Shown: one piece after another, positions 35,601 to 44,734 of the stretch
Numbering within the stretch: the stretch's first letter is position 1
Layout of the letters: each line of letters begins with the position of its first letter
Assembly: GCA_037039925.1 (NCBI GenBank)
Contig: JAXRKP010000219.1
Coordinates: 123,267 to 187,266 of the forward strand
Reading direction: 5' to 3'
Source: Doris montereyensis
Lineage: Eukaryota; Mollusca; Gastropoda; Nudibranchia; Dorididae
Length of the DNA stretch: 64,000 nt
Translations under genes and position numbers: made by a program
The notes under the pieces: model-generated
What the model was told of the DNA's origin: nothing
Databases searched by the model: none
Seen by the model: only the letters and a program-made list of their open reading frames with translations

Positions 35601-38468
35601 ACACGGGACCGTATTATCCATCTTCGATAGGGCTAGGTGTTGATACCCCTACCTGGACCATGGGGATAGATTTTACTAAAAAGTACTCAAGAAAATGTTT
35701 CAACTGTCTGTAAGGCTCGAACCAAAGACCTTTGGGTTGCCTTGCCTCTGGACTACAAAGTCCCCATTTAAATCTATAAACAGAGCTATGGAAACATCAT
35801 TTAGTTTATTAATGTGTTAATAAAAAAGGTTGCTTTCTAACGCAAGAAAAGAGTACGAAGAAAATAACAATCTACATTTCTGAAAGCTATACCGAACATG
35901 AGGATGTCTCTGTTCAACTTGCAAGGAGTCATTTTTGTGAGATTATGTAAATTTAATTAAAGGTCAAATAAGAAAGCAAAAGAAAACAACAAAACAAATA
36001 CAAAACCCAAACTACTCATTCATCATAACTACACGAAATATTGACCAAGAAAAGCATCTACAAGGAATGTATTCTTTCCTACCTTGACAAAACCTGTATC
36101 AAGCTGTAAGGCATTTTGGGCATCCTTTAAACCATCTTGAAATTTATATAACATGATAAACGTAGCAGACCTATTTCCATAAAATGCAGCACACGTTGGA
36201 CATAAAGCTGATGAGGAAGAAAAACATGCAAGTTATGGTAGAACATGATAAGGAATAAAGATGACTTTCTATAACATAGTAGGAAAATTGAAGCCATCAG
36301 CCGTGGATTTAAAAAGTCTTGATCTCTTAAATACATATATATATATATAAACATGCTCATAAATAATGTTGGATTATGATTTTTCTTTGTCAAAAAAACT
36401 GAGTCTCTTGAACTTTGACTGCTGTTAACTCAGAAACCACGGGTGATATCAGGTACGATTATTAGGTCGAATCAGTGCTCAATACTGAAGTCAATCGGGC
36501 TTTGACCGGAAATCAGATATAGTAACAATACAAATGTTTTGTGGATCGCAGGCAAAACAATCTTTTCCCAATCAATTAAAATACTGATTTGATCCAAGAG
36601 TTTATTCGCCAAGTACCTAAAGCAGGCTGAAATCAACATACGAAATATGGAGGTTGTGGGTGCAGTGGTTCCTGAGTTATAAGCCATTAAAGTTAGAGAT
36701 ATTCAGCTTTATTTATACTTAAATTTATATCGGCAAACACTGTATTACAAGTCGACATTGATCTTCATAAGTTATCTCTATATACCTTTCAACTAAGGAC
36801 AACAAAATTCTGGTACCCTGATTCTTACCTAATGTTAGTTCCAATTATGTGTGTCAATGCATTTGTGTTATTAACATAGTTCTGTGATGGAATCGGTACT
36901 GAGTGAAAGAGCATGAAGGCAGAAAGACAGAGTGAAGCAGTAACAGAGAACAAAAAACAAAATGGGTTTACTTTTTCCCCCCATTCCTTCACCTTATCAA
37001 TCACTTCTCATTCGTGTCTTGGCAGTATCCCCACTTCTTAAGAACAAAAAAACACTAACTTAATATAAAATCGGGGAAAACTCACTTATTGCCTCAGTAT
37101 AACAGGCTAGAGCTTCATCATACTTTTGCTCTTTATAATATATATTTCCTTGTTCTTTCTTGGCCTCTGCCAGTTCCATGGTTCTGTTGAGGAAGAGAAA
37201 AACATATTATTGAGTTTTAAATCCACAGAACTTATTGTAGAGAGAAATCTCTCTAACCATTAAATATTGTATATATTTATATAGGCCTAATGTGTCTGAA
37301 GATGTTATAGATAGATTATAATCCTTTATAGTGATGCTTACCAAAAAAAGATTACCATTTATTTACAGAATGAAGAATTTCAGGAAGAAAAAAGGACAAG
37401 TAAGTAGTAAGCAAGTTTGGGAATGTGTGTGTGTGTGTTGGGAGGGGAGGGGGTCCAGCCTTCAGGGATTGTGATAGATTTTAGGATTGATAAATAATTT
37501 GGCAGTGGTATTCTTTTCTGGTTGGCCATTAAATATTCACTTCTTCTTCTTCACAACAGCTGACCAACTCAATTTTAGAGTATTACTGTCAGAGCTCGCA
37601 AAGTCTAATTCAACCCAAATTTCTGGAATAGCCTTGATCTAGATAGATCTACATAGGACATAAGGAAATAGACGGGACCATACTTCTTTAATGTGCTCAT
37701 ATTCCAATTACAATAGATTTAGATATAAAGCTATAAATCAGCTAGAGGAAGGACTTCCACAGTCGGGTCCCAGCCTTTATTTGAACATCTAACACCTACG
37801 CTTGGCTCAGATAGAAGAGGTTGGGGATGGTGGGGGGTTCAGGGTCAGGGATGGTGATAGATGTTAAAATAATGGCTGGGACCCAACTATGGTACTCCTA
37901 CTTATCTCTTGATTAAATCTAGCCATGACAAATGTTTCTAGAAATTGCTTGATCTAGATTTATATAGATCTAGATTAAGATATCTATTTCTAGATCTTAT
38001 TCTAGATATTATCAGATCTGATCCAGATAGAGATACTTAGTGATAGTGATAGCTTAGTGTTTTACACTTTACTTTACTCATGTTTAATTAGTCAAAGGCC
38101 ACAACTTCTTTCTGAATATACTCTATGAAACTACACAAATTTACAAAATTGTAAACTGATCTAAACCATATGTTTAGCATGGTATTTCAGAGATCATTGG
38201 AATATTCTACACATTTCTTCATCGAACGGAAGTAAGACACGCGAATCAATTTTTCTAGGATGTTCTACTGGAGACCACTACTAGAAGAATACACGATCCA
38301 GAAGCACGGGAACATATAAGTCGTATTTGTTTTCTAATATCATTAAGAGCTTAGGTCAGATAATTGACGAATACTCAACTGTTCATCTTCATTATCTCCA
38401 TCATGGTTGGACTCAGAGGTCTCCATTTCGTTCTGATGTTCTTCGTTCGTCATCTCCGTGTCAGACAT
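20455..38468 (-). CDS. DNAJC7: DNAJC7 (TPR2), complete, 13 coding exons
   Basis: Encodes a cytosolic co-chaperone with two TPR blocks that bind the EEVD tails of HSP70 and HSP90 and a C-terminal J domain that stimulates HSP70 ATPase. Exons, 5' to 3' on the minus strand: 38468-38380, 37183-37086, 36207-36083, 35001-34888, 33287-33213, 31737-31619, 28885-28732, 28539-28375, 27328-27237, 24261-24188, 23754-23608, 22599-22450, 20605-20455. All junction phases agree. The product is about 517 residues (vertebrate form 494): acidic N-terminus (1-30), TPRs (about 33-365), a linker with [14 protein letters not shown], and a J domain (about 388-455). The HPD is at about 416-418, with the Asp codon split by an intron. 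The C-terminus is Gly/Phe-rich and ends GFSFQFG. One G is missing in the last exon (20517-20520). Confidence 0.96.
20925..21308 (-). other. 127-codon stop-free minus-strand stretch in DNAJC7 intron 12
   Basis: Open from after a TGA near 21308 to a TAA near 20925. It has a Cys/His pair region ([11 protein letters not shown]), an acidic run ([16 protein letters not shown]), then [29 protein letters not shown] acceptor-like site is at its start. Not recognised; it could be a decayed transposon ORF or chance. It has the same strand as DNAJC7, but inclusion in the mRNA would insert it between the J domain and the conserved tail. Confidence 0.35.
21905..22130 (-). mobile_element. SINE-like repeat E (tRNA head)
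   Basis: On the minus strand: TGAGGTGTTGTAGCAGAACC head and B box TGGTTCAAGCCCCAC, then GTTGTACTCTTAGGAAAGGT and CTCACTTGACTCAGGTGTGA. It is related to family A in the body, but with a different head. DNAJC7 intron 12. Confidence 0.65.
22450..22599 (-). CDS. DNAJC7: DNAJC7 exon 12, J-domain helices III-IV
   Basis: Encodes (D)[49 protein letters not shown]. [23 protein letters not shown] is the helix III/IV signature. Acceptor TTTCAG, donor GTGAG. Confidence 0.97.
22690..22900 (+). mobile_element. SINE family C copy
   Basis: AAGTTCAATTGCCTGTCCGG, CTTGCCCTCCTGTCGACCCA, GTAGCAAAATGGGTAGCTAC and AGTAAAGGCGGCATGGAAAG. Same body as 8975-9220. DNAJC7 intron 11, antisense to the gene. Confidence 0.82.
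23385..23510 (-). mobile_element. Family D repeat copy
   Basis: GACCTCAGGGCGAATTAAGA, GGAAACAACAAGATGAAGGT and AGTAGGACCTACCAGGAGCA, then CCCGCCAACC. Antisense family D unit in DNAJC7 intron 11, close to exon 11. Confidence 0.75.
23608..23754 (-). CDS. DNAJC7: DNAJC7 exon 11, J-domain helices I-II
   Basis: Encodes [20 protein letters not shown], then [18 protein letters not shown]. The final G plus AT of the next exon makes the Asp of the HPD catalytic tripeptide. Acceptor ATTTCAG, donor GTAAAA. Confidence 0.97.
23755..24187. other. DNAJC7 intron 10, nothing recognised
   Basis: 433 bp of AT-rich intron between exons 10 and 11; no repeat or other feature seen. Confidence 0.5.
24188..24261 (-). 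CDS. DNAJC7: DNAJC7 exon 10, last TPR helix
   Basis: Encodes [25 protein letters not shown], matching [25 protein letters not shown] of the family. Acceptor TTACAG, donor GTATCT; leaves in phase 1. Confidence 0.95.
24602..25915 (-). mobile_element. hAT-like non-autonomous transposon, copy 2
   Basis: Flanked by a perfect 8-bp duplication TGGGGAAG (24594-24601 and 25916-25923). Left end CAGACCTGCCAACTTTCTCA; right end reversed is TACCTGCCAAGTTTCCCGAT. It is the same family as 3601-4743, inverted. Subterminal CCCGATAATATTATCGGG palindrome. On the minus strand at 24961-24707 it codes for [20 protein letters not shown] ... CPDSEIAK, which I recall from BED/hAT-type mobile-element proteins of invertebrates; it is a fragment, not a full transposase. 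Lies in DNAJC7 intron 9. Confidence 0.85.
25563..25820 (+). repeat. Two-copy 130-bp tandem duplication inside hAT copy 2
   Basis: GGTTTTATTGTCTTTGATTA at 25570 and GGTTTTATTGTCTTCGATTA at 25700 open the two units. Both contain GTACTTAGTAGAGCTTAGTA and CTTCACCAAAATAATTTTTC. A few substitutions separate them. Confidence 0.88.
26175..26640 (+). mobile_element. RTE-like LINE 3' fragment, decayed
   Basis: Reads [20 protein letters not shown] then [20 protein letters not shown]. After a break comes [19 protein letters not shown] and GKRPKG. This is the typical reverse-transcriptase C-terminal region (YGSETW, then RW.GHV.RM) of RTE-like non-LTR elements. Nucleotide strings are shared with 40368-41480. 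Frames are broken. It lies in DNAJC7 intron 9, antisense. Confidence 0.8.
27237..27328 (-). CDS. DNAJC7: DNAJC7 exon 9, TPR
   Basis: Encodes [30 protein letters not shown]. KLxDAIEDCTxAxxLDxTYxKAxLRRA is conserved. Leaves in phase 2 with TG, completed to Cys by exon 10. Confidence 0.96.
27678..27975 (+). mobile_element. SINE family A copy, full length
   Basis: Type II tRNA-like head (A-box-like GTGGACGAGCGATATAGG; B box AAGTTCGAATCCTAG), body CAGGTGCAAATGGGTACAAG and CTGGCCAGGTGGTGATTATT, tail GAAGGAACTTTACTTTT. The head resembles Ser/Leu tRNAs. DNAJC7 intron 8. Confidence 0.92.
28034..28285 (-). mobile_element. SINE family A copy, inverted partner of 27678-27975
   Basis: Reverse complement of family A: GTTTATTCAAGGCCGCTTAC, GCTATCCCGGTTTCAATATT, CACCTCCTGGACAGGACGCT, CTAGCTTTGCTAGGATTCAA and ACCCGGGACCTCATGG. 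Only about 60 bp separate it from the plus-strand copy. Confidence 0.88.
28375..28539 (-). CDS. DNAJC7: DNAJC7 exon 8, TPR
   Basis: 55 codons: [51 protein letters not shown]. This opens the third TPR group (EGNxAFxxxxYxxAxxLYxEALxIDPNN). Phase 0 both sides. Confidence 0.96.
28732..28885 (-). CDS. DNAJC7: DNAJC7 exon 7, TPR
   Basis: Encodes [20 protein letters not shown] and [19 protein letters not shown]. NADALxVRGxCLYYxDxxEKAxxxF and RxAPDHxKA are diagnostic family strings. Donor GTAGGA. Confidence 0.96.
29287..31493. mobile_element. 2.2-kb element with about 22-bp inverted ends
   Basis: Left end GGCAGGTTTCACAAAATGGT; the right end reversed is GGCAGGTTTCACAAAAATGG, both followed by TCC. 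Flanks are AAAA on both sides, too simple to prove a target duplication. The interior has no credible transposase. It contains purine/poly-G tracts near 29920-30065, a CT tract (30605-30690), and a hammerhead-like core at 30896-30920, so it may carry a nested retroelement fragment. It fills most of DNAJC7 intron 6. Confidence 0.6.
30896..30920 (+). other. Hammerhead-like core (CTGACGA ... GAAAC)
   Basis: CTGACGAAGGGTTATACTCG followed by AAACG matches the CUGANGA-stem II-GAAA order of hammerhead ribozymes, as found at the ends of Penelope-like elements. Stem II can form only GGG/CUC-type pairs, and stems I and III are not obvious, so activity is doubtful. Confidence 0.35.
31619..31737 (-). CDS. 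DNAJC7: DNAJC7 exon 6, TPR
   Basis: Encodes [39 protein letters not shown]. The LKAExLAxLGRYxEAQ pattern is conserved. Leaves in phase 2; Asn is completed in the next exon. It sits 126 bp from the inverted-repeat element in the following intron. Confidence 0.94.
32455..32560 (-). mobile_element. Family D repeat copy
   Basis: TTTGAAATTTACCCTATCCA, CCATTGCGGTGATCTCAGGG and TGAATTAAGAGGAAACAGCA, then AGATGAAAGATAAGTG. A clean antisense core in DNAJC7 intron 5. Confidence 0.82.
32865..33010 (+). mobile_element. tRNA-headed SINE fragment
   Basis: A-box-like GAGATGGCAGAGTGGTTAAC and B box AGGTTCCAACCCC spaced as in a type II tRNA; the element follows a TA microsatellite (32839-32860). The downstream body (CCCCTTGGGCAAGAGAATTC, ACCCTGATTGCTGACTTGG) is not tRNA, so this is a SINE rather than a tRNA gene. 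DNAJC7 intron 5. Confidence 0.65.
33213..33287 (-). CDS. DNAJC7: DNAJC7 exon 5, inter-TPR linker
   Basis: 25 codons: [20 protein letters not shown] then RDYRT. This is equivalent to the 'xxFEKRDFRKxxFC' segment that opens the second TPR block. Acceptor TTTTGCAG, donor GTGAGC. Confidence 0.93.
33421..34426. mobile_element. 1.0-kb TTAA-flanked element with about 30-bp inverted ends
   Basis: TTAA at 33417-33420 and 34427-34430 flank the element. Left end GGGGAAGAGCGGGTTCTGAA; the right end reversed is GGTGAGGAGCGGGTTCTGGG; both continue into GCCATTTT. TTAA duplications are typical of piggyBac- and Kolobok-type transposons. The 118-codon open frame at 33537-33893 resembles nothing I know; treat the element as non-autonomous. 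It fills most of DNAJC7 intron 4. Confidence 0.8.
34888..35001 (-). CDS. DNAJC7: DNAJC7 exon 4, TPR3
   Basis: 38 codons: [38 protein letters not shown]. The LREGKCHxxLG motif is characteristic of DNAJC7. Phase 0 both sides; donor GTAACA. Confidence 0.95.
35515..35768 (-). mobile_element. SINE family B copy
   Basis: TTTGGTAGAATCTTTTCATT, GCTTTGTAAACAGCCAAGAG, GATCTGCACACGGGACCGTA, ACCTGGACCATGGGGATAG and GGCTCGAACCAAAGACC (B box complement), then TGCCTCTGGACTACAAAGTC. Near full length, in DNAJC7 intron 3, sense to the gene. Confidence 0.87.
36083..36207 (-). CDS. DNAJC7: DNAJC7 exon 3, TPR1-2
   Basis: Encodes [19 protein letters not shown] and [19 protein letters not shown]. CPxxAxxYGNRxAT and the DAQxxxxLDxxFVK string match family TPR2. 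It leaves in phase 0 at GTAGGA. Confidence 0.95.
36208..37085. other. DNAJC7 intron 2, dispersed repeat fragment
   Basis: Contains a short TA run (36337-36350). A segment around 36450-36530 (TTAGGTCGAATCAGTGCT, TTTGACCGGAAATCAGATA) is shared with 59430-59560. Nothing else recognised. Confidence 0.5.
37086..37183 (-). CDS. DNAJC7: DNAJC7 exon 2, first TPR
   Basis: Encodes [20 protein letters not shown], then [12 protein letters not shown]. The KEQGNxYYxxxxYxEAxxxYTxAI pattern is TPR1 of the family. Acceptor CAACAG, donor GTGAGT; phase 2 in, phase 1 out. Confidence 0.95.
37184..38379. other. DNAJC7 intron 1, TCTAGATC-rich
   Basis: Unusually many AGATCTAGA/TCTAGATC palindromes (for example near 37640, 37950-37980 and 38000-38030). 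A repeated phrase is shared by 37745-37800 and 37875-37900 (GGTCCCAGCC and GGGACCCAACTATGG, inverted). No coding sequence seen. Confidence 0.45.
38380..38468 (-). CDS. DNAJC7: DNAJC7 exon 1 (start codon)
   Basis: ATG at 38468-38466 begins [20 protein letters not shown] and continues into an Asp/Glu-rich tail (DGDNEDE). The donor is a weak GTTGAG at 38379, chosen because it leaves CA, which the next exon's A completes to Gln in frame. N-terminal acidic leaders are usual for DNAJC7. Confidence 0.8.
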
Positions 38469-40367
38469 TTCGACTTGTTGAGAGGGGAGAGGGTCGCATA
38501 ATAATCGTGTTGACAATTCCTGGGACTGAAAGTCGAGTCTCAGTTACGTGCGAGTATTTGCGTGAATGGTGTATTAAAATTGTTAATGAATCTCTTCTGA
38601 TTCTATGCAGACAAATACATATCTGTTATATTATTTTGTCCTTTAAAGAACATTTCTCCATCCTCGGTGATTTACATGATCGTAGTTGCTTCTTCTTTTT
38701 CTTCTTTTTGTTCTTCTTTTTGTTCTAATTTTTCTTCTTCTTCTTGATTATCATTGTAACAGACCAACTCAATATTTACTATAAATTATAAACTATTAAG
38801 CATATTACTATAAACGCACATGATTTTGAACTGAACCACGAATGCTTAGATTTGTTTCATGTATTTTAAACGGTGTATTTAATTATGTTATAAAAACGTA
38901 AGTGTCAATCCAATTATGGCAGTTTGTTCCACAGCCTTTCTGTACTACGGAGTTGACAATAAGTTGTTCTTGTACATGTATTGACTTGAAGCTGATATAA
39001 TGTGATAAACTGCTGGTCGTTCGTAGCGTTAAAGAAAGCATCTGTTTTATTACTGGCTCTTATAATCTGACAATAGCTTATTGTCCTTACACCAATTTCT
39101 TAACTTAAAGTTTTTATCTGAGAAAATTAACCAGAGGCTAGCAATTATTCTACTAATTTGAAAGTCTTGAATTCTGCAGATAAAATTACATAAAGACATA
39201 AGCCCTGACAAGCTGATGTTGACATTTTAGCTGTTCAAATCTGAATTTTTCCTAGTCAAAAGTGGAAAATACGGACACTGTTTGCCCTATTCAGTAGTCG
39301 AAATTATTTTCAAGTATTCGATTTCATGAAATCGACAATCTTACACATCCATTGTTAGGCAAGACGACGGATCTCGTGAATGGTGGTAATCAGCGAGAGT
39401 CCGTAAATTATGTAAAATTTTGGAGGAAGGAAACTAACGGCTAAATATAATTATTTCAAGACAATTATATTATTATTAGGTTTGTGTCAAAGCCAATAAG
39501 TTCTCTATTCATCATATAATTATTATTTTTAATTTGTGCTTCTCATTTGGAAATTTAAGCACCAATTTATATTTTCTTTGCATAATAATCTTGAAAAGAA
39601 ATCAAATAAACAACATGAGCAAAATTACATCACATTGTATCCTGCTTGTCGACGATTATCTATATTTTATGTGTGAAATTATTGATTTTTTTTCTGAAAG
39701 TGGACACGATGTTACCATAGTGAGATGCGAAAGTTAATAGAAGATGCATTTTTATCGACTATGTTCTGAAACGCATGCTAGTCGTGTATGATTTTAAGTT
39801 CAAGAGGACTACTATTATATTCAATTCAATAAAACTTTATTGTCCTCATAAAGGCACATCATCTACATGTATGAAGGGCACATATGCATTATTATTTTTC
39901 ATAATAACTGACCAACTCAATTCTTGGGTACCTGTATTACTGTCACTGTCACTATTTTCAGCGCTCATATAAATATTTTTGTAGCCGTTGTTTTTTAATT
40001 TAACCGTAAACTGGTAATCTAGTTGAAAATGAAGAAACATAAAGAGGATGACCTATAACTACGCTCCCAGTCACCCTGAATAGCGATCTAAAGAGAACAA
40101 ACAACAGTGTATTTTCATTGAAATTAATATCACAGATCCAGCCTGGAAATACTTAGAGAAATTGCTTCTGCTGTGGATAGAAGACAGTGGTTTGCTTTCA
40201 CCAGGGAAATCAAGAAAACAGCCGTGGCTGCGAGTCCAGTGGCCTCGATAGCGGAAGGTCCTAAGTCAAGTCAAGTTAATCAGTTTTTATTTCAAATTCA
40301 TTGTTTGATTTGATTTTTTTGTTTTGTTTTTAACGACTCCAGTGCTACTTACTTTCGGTGTATGGGT
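38469..40367. other. DNAJC7 upstream region
   Basis: 5' UTR and promoter of DNAJC7 must lie here (minus strand, above 38468), but no TATA box, CpG cluster or upstream exon could be fixed. A CTTCTTTTTGTTCTT tract sits at 38690-38750. The rest is AT-rich, with no gene seen. Confidence 0.4.
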
Positions 40368-41480
40368 TTAGATGCTCGAAATTATATCTCTGCAGGCTAC
40401 CCTATTGATATTTTCCTCTTCTTCTTTTTCTTCTGTGAATGTTAAATTGTTTTGCTTCGGTGCCTCCTTTATATCTTCATCCCACTTTCTACGAGGTTTG
40501 CCTTTTGGTCTCTTCTCAACCATTCTCTTTGCATGCCCAAACCATCTGAGTTGATTTATTTCTAATTTTAATTTGTGTACCATCTGTATTGATCTTTAAT
40601 TGTTGTGTTTCTGATTTTGCCTCTTTTATTTTTTCCTACTACCGTACATGTACTCTTCTAGGATATTTCATTTGAACTGATTGTACTCTACTGTATTCCC
40701 TACTGTCTAGATCTAATATCCAGGCTCCATTGCCGTAGAGGAGAAAAGGACAACAAACTAAGTTGTTTACTGCCATTTGGTTTTTGTTGACTATTCTTGT
40801 TTACCTACAAATACCTGTCATAGATGGTAATATATTGTCATTGCCTTCTGGATTCCCTGGCTTATTTATCCTCTTAGTCTTCTCTCTGAGTTAATCATTA
40901 CTCATAGGTAATTGTAGCTTTGAACTAGCTCTAACGTCTCTTTGCCCAGTTTAAGATGTTGTGTTTTAGTTTCCATAATTATTAGCACTGTTTTTGTTTT
41001 CTTCGCATTTACTTGCATTCCTCTTTTATATAGTTTATTATTGAACATGTTGATATTATTCTAAAGTCCACTTTCTGATTTTCAAAATAGAGCCAAATCA
41101 TCAGCAAATGAAAGCATTGATGAATTTATCGGTTTGAGTTTCCACATACCTACATTCAATTTTTTCATTTTTGATTATGCCTTAGCGACTAAATCCATAG
41201 ATGTGATAAACAAAATAGGGCTTAGACTACAGCCCTGTCTAACTCCTACATATCTACCGATACATCAAACTCTTTAAATGAATTTCCAGCTCCTCTCACT
41301 GCACATGTAAGTTTATCGTAAACAAAGACAAAAAAACTGTTAATAGCTTCTTCACGTATTAAATTTTGCTCTACATTGTATGTATTTTCTTTTAAAGAAT
41401 GTCATAATTCATACGTCCTCACAGTGTTAAATTTAAATGTCTTTTCTACGTCAATGAAGGAATTTTTCCATTCATTTGTC
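40368..41480 (-). mobile_element. RTE-like LINE reverse transcriptase, decayed
   Basis: Minus strand, in order: motif-A-like SFIDVEKTFKFNTV (about 41465-41420), GVRQGCSLSPILF (about 41255-41215), catalytic LSFADDLAL (about 41118-41090), then YGNGAW-like (about 40740) and INQLRWFGHAKRM with GKPRRKWDEDIKE at the end (about 40560-40450). The motif-A Asp and the ADD dyad are visible, but frameshifts and stops break the ORF. Same family as 26175-26640. Confidence 0.85.
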
Positions 41481-41858
41481 TAATTATTGTAATTACGTAT
41501 GTGTTCATGTCACTGTCAGGGGCGAGAGGTGGCTTTATGAGAGGGTAATCAGAGATGGATGACCCAGCCCAGGGGTCAAAATGCCAACTGTGGGAGGCGG
41601 CGCTCCAGACGCTTAGCTGACACGAGAACCCCTTAGAAATTTGTTGATAGCCCTTTTTCCGTGTGTCGTTGATCTAAACGCAGAGACTTACAAAATACAA
41701 GTTAGTTCTCGACTGCCTCTTTCCTCGACATTTTGGATACAAATCTACCATAAGGCATATCTTAATTATAACACTTGCCGTATCTTATACTTCCCTCGTA
41801 TAGTTTAGGTTTCATTTTCATGTAAAATTATCAATTTTTGTACAATTCAAACTCATCA

Positions 41859-41861
41859 TCC

Positions 41862-41914
<53 letters not shown>
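41859..41914 (+). repeat. (TCA)n microsatellite
   Basis: About 18 near-perfect ATC/TCA units, preceded by CTCATCATCC. Confidence 0.95.
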
Positions 41915-43027
41915 GACCTCCTCATCTCTGATGTGTGTACCTTGCGCCTGACAGGCTGTTGTTTATGTGTCTCTCAGTTGTTGTGTTTTTTTTACTTATT
42001 TCACTGGATGTTACGTTTCATCTCTTCGTGATTTTTTGTTATACCACATGATTTCTTATATGCCTGTATTTCTATTGTAAAGTTTAAACATCTAGATTTT
42101 TTAAATGTATAAAACACTAAAACGGTTGTTGAAACATAAATTTCTCCAAGTTGAGTATTCTTATTGGTGGAGCCATCGTTCTATTTTCAGTGTCTCGATT
42201 TTTATTCACCTCTACATCTACATTCCGTGTTTCAGTAATAAACAACATGCCTCAAGTGTCAAAGGTCACGGTGGATGACAAGATCAAAGAAACTAAATGT
42301 ATATAAAAAGAATTATAGACTATAGGTCATGGACCAAATCACGACGCCCCCCCCCCCCTCCCTCGCACGACATGTCAACACACAACACACCAAATGACGT
42401 AATTATGTACTTTCACCGCCCAGAATAACCGAAAGAAACGAAACAACTAAAATAAACAATAACAACAGTCTAAAAATAGGAATGTTAAAAGATTGAGCTG
42501 GTTGTAATAAAACAACTCTGATTGAAGATCGCACGGTTGAAGGCAACGTTGACGATGACATACTATTTAAACCAGAGATTTGGCTTAAGGATAACAACTC
42601 TGACGTAATCATAAATGAATTGACTCCAGTGGAATTGTTACACTTGAGATGTGACAGATCACATCGAGGTGGCGAGTGAATACTTGTCATGTATAACAGC
42701 AATCTAATATTAACCCCATCCCCAAATAAACCATCAATCATCGACTCTTTTGAACGCTTGGGATGTGAACTTAAGTTTGAACGCTTGGGATGTGAACTTA
42801 AGTACGAAGACATTAACTTCTTTTTTCTCGCTGTATACACATACAGACCACCGTGCACTTTTCTTAAAGTCTTCTTTGTTTTTCACGACTTTGAAAACTA
42901 TATTATCATCAACAAAAGTGCTTAAACACGATACGGTAACATTCTAACTAATATTGATTTCAACATTCATGGGGACAACAAAACTGACATAAGTGTCATG
43001 TCCGCTGTTGAACATACAATTTATTTC
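41915..43027. other. Intergenic, nothing recognised apart from a short direct repeat
   Basis: Contains a C10 run near 42347-42357 and a perfect direct repeat of GAACGCTTGGGATGTGAACT (with TAAGT following) at 42751 and 42780. Open frames across it on both strands are short and have no recognisable similarity. Confidence 0.5.
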
Positions 43028-43312
43028 GATTTGAATTTTACCCTCATCCACAACTAAGGTAATTTCGGGGGTTTTGGTAGAATTTTTACTTTTCCCCGGA
43101 CTGCCCTGTAAACAGTCAAGGGATCTTTAACGTGCACAGAGTGCTGTGATCTGCACACGGGACCTCCTTTTTATCGTCCGTCTCCAATGAGACTAGGTGT
43201 CGATCCACCTACCACTCGAGAGCATTTTTCAACCGTCGGTGGGGTTCGGACCCATTACCTTTCGGTTGAAACGCCAATACATTGCTGCGGTGGACTACCG
43301 AGTCCCCCCCCC
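43028..43312 (-). mobile_element. SINE family B copy, full length
   Basis: Reversed: GGGGACTCGGTAGTCCACCG head, GGGTCCGAACCCCACCGACG (B box), TCGACACCTAGTCTCATTGG, AGGTCCCGTGTGCAGATCAC, GTTAAAGATCCCTTGACTGT, ending in TTAGTTGTGGATGAGGGTA. This is the best-preserved family B copy in the window. Confidence 0.92.
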
Positions 43313-43918
43313 CCCATGAACGTACGATCAACTCACTCACAGAGTTAACAATGGCATCCAGTGAAAGGGTTAGACACTCGATTTAGTCAGAAATCGTACA
43401 ATCTTATGAATTCTTCTGAGATCTTATACTACTCATAGTTATCCCAAACCATTTCTCAGACCATGGTACAGTTACATTTCGACTGTCACATCTTACACCC
43501 AGGGGCGGATTTACTATACGGACATACAGGACAATATCGTCCCTGACAGATCAACAATTTAATTATCAATGTTAAATAAATCTTCATAATTATATATCTA
43601 GAATGTAAATAATACAAATTTATTGAAGGCGCTGAAAACCCAAAGTGCTGGTTTTCGTAGTTAGTAGTTAGACAAAGCCTGTAAGCGATACCACACATTG
43701 ATACTGCGTTTCGACATAATAATTTAATATAATTGAGAAAGTGCAAAAGAATGCAACTCACCTTGTAACTAATAATGATATATTCACTAAAGGAAATACC
43801 AAAACGATCTAGAATCAGTCAAAATGGATAATTTTAGAAGAATATAAGGCCAGGAATGAAATTAATATTTTCTTCAAGGTTATAAATGGCCAACTATTTA
43901 TTCCATTAGATCAGTTAT

Positions 43919-44192
43919 ACTGTCTGACTGGGTATCATGAGGTCTCGAGTTCGAATCCTAGCAAAGCTAGGTCCGACTTTGTATTCCTTGGGAAAGACAC
44001 TTGACATGCATTTTCCCCACTTGACCTAGGTGCAAGTGGATACAAACACTAGCTTGGGAGTAACAACTGGCATCAAACTAGTGTCTTGTTCACGAGGTGA
44101 TAGTTGTTATCTGTTCAGCTTCACCCTACAGAAACCGAGATAAGCTCCGGCTCAAAGAACTCAAATGACTCTGAAGAAATTTTACTTATTAA
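43919..44192 (+). mobile_element. SINE family A copy
   Basis: TACTGTCTGACTGGGTATCA, GAGTTCGAATCCTAGCAAAG (B box), GGTGCAAGTGGATACAAACA, AGAAACCGAGATAAGCTCCG and a GAAGAAATTTTACTT tail. Confidence 0.88.
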
Positions 44193-44734
44193 TACTGAAG
44201 ATTCTAAAAACAGAATTAAACACATCACTTTAAAATAAAAATTGGATCCATATATTTGGGTTACCGGTAATTTGAAATATGCATGTTGACAGTAAGACTT
44301 AAGTTGGCCATACTAATGAATGTGAATTATCATAACGTGTTAGTGTACAGTGTAGTGTTTTGGCGACACAATCTCTAAAATCTGCCACGACCTTGATGAG
44401 CCAATGACAATAGTCCAAACCTTCCCATCACCGAATCAGTGTACTGTAGTGTAAACCTCGTTGTTCAATATTATCATTTGAGCCAGCCAGCGACCATCGA
44501 TGAAGTAACAAAAATTGTGTTGAGCGGCCCTAATAAGCCATCTTAACTTAATAATATACCCACACGGCTTATTAAGATATTTATTAAAGAACTGGCGCCA
44601 GCAATCATTTCCATCGTCAACAGTTCCATTCTCAAAGCTGACCCCCCCTCCCCTGCCCCTTTCAAAGAGGGTCCTGGATTCATGTACCTTTAAATCTATT
44701 CTTCAAATCAATACTCCAAGCCGAGCTCTGAGCT

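Noticed and set aside
38327..38728. 133-codon plus-strand open frame over DNAJC7 exon 1
   Set aside because: It is antisense to a well-supported coding exon and has no independent support.
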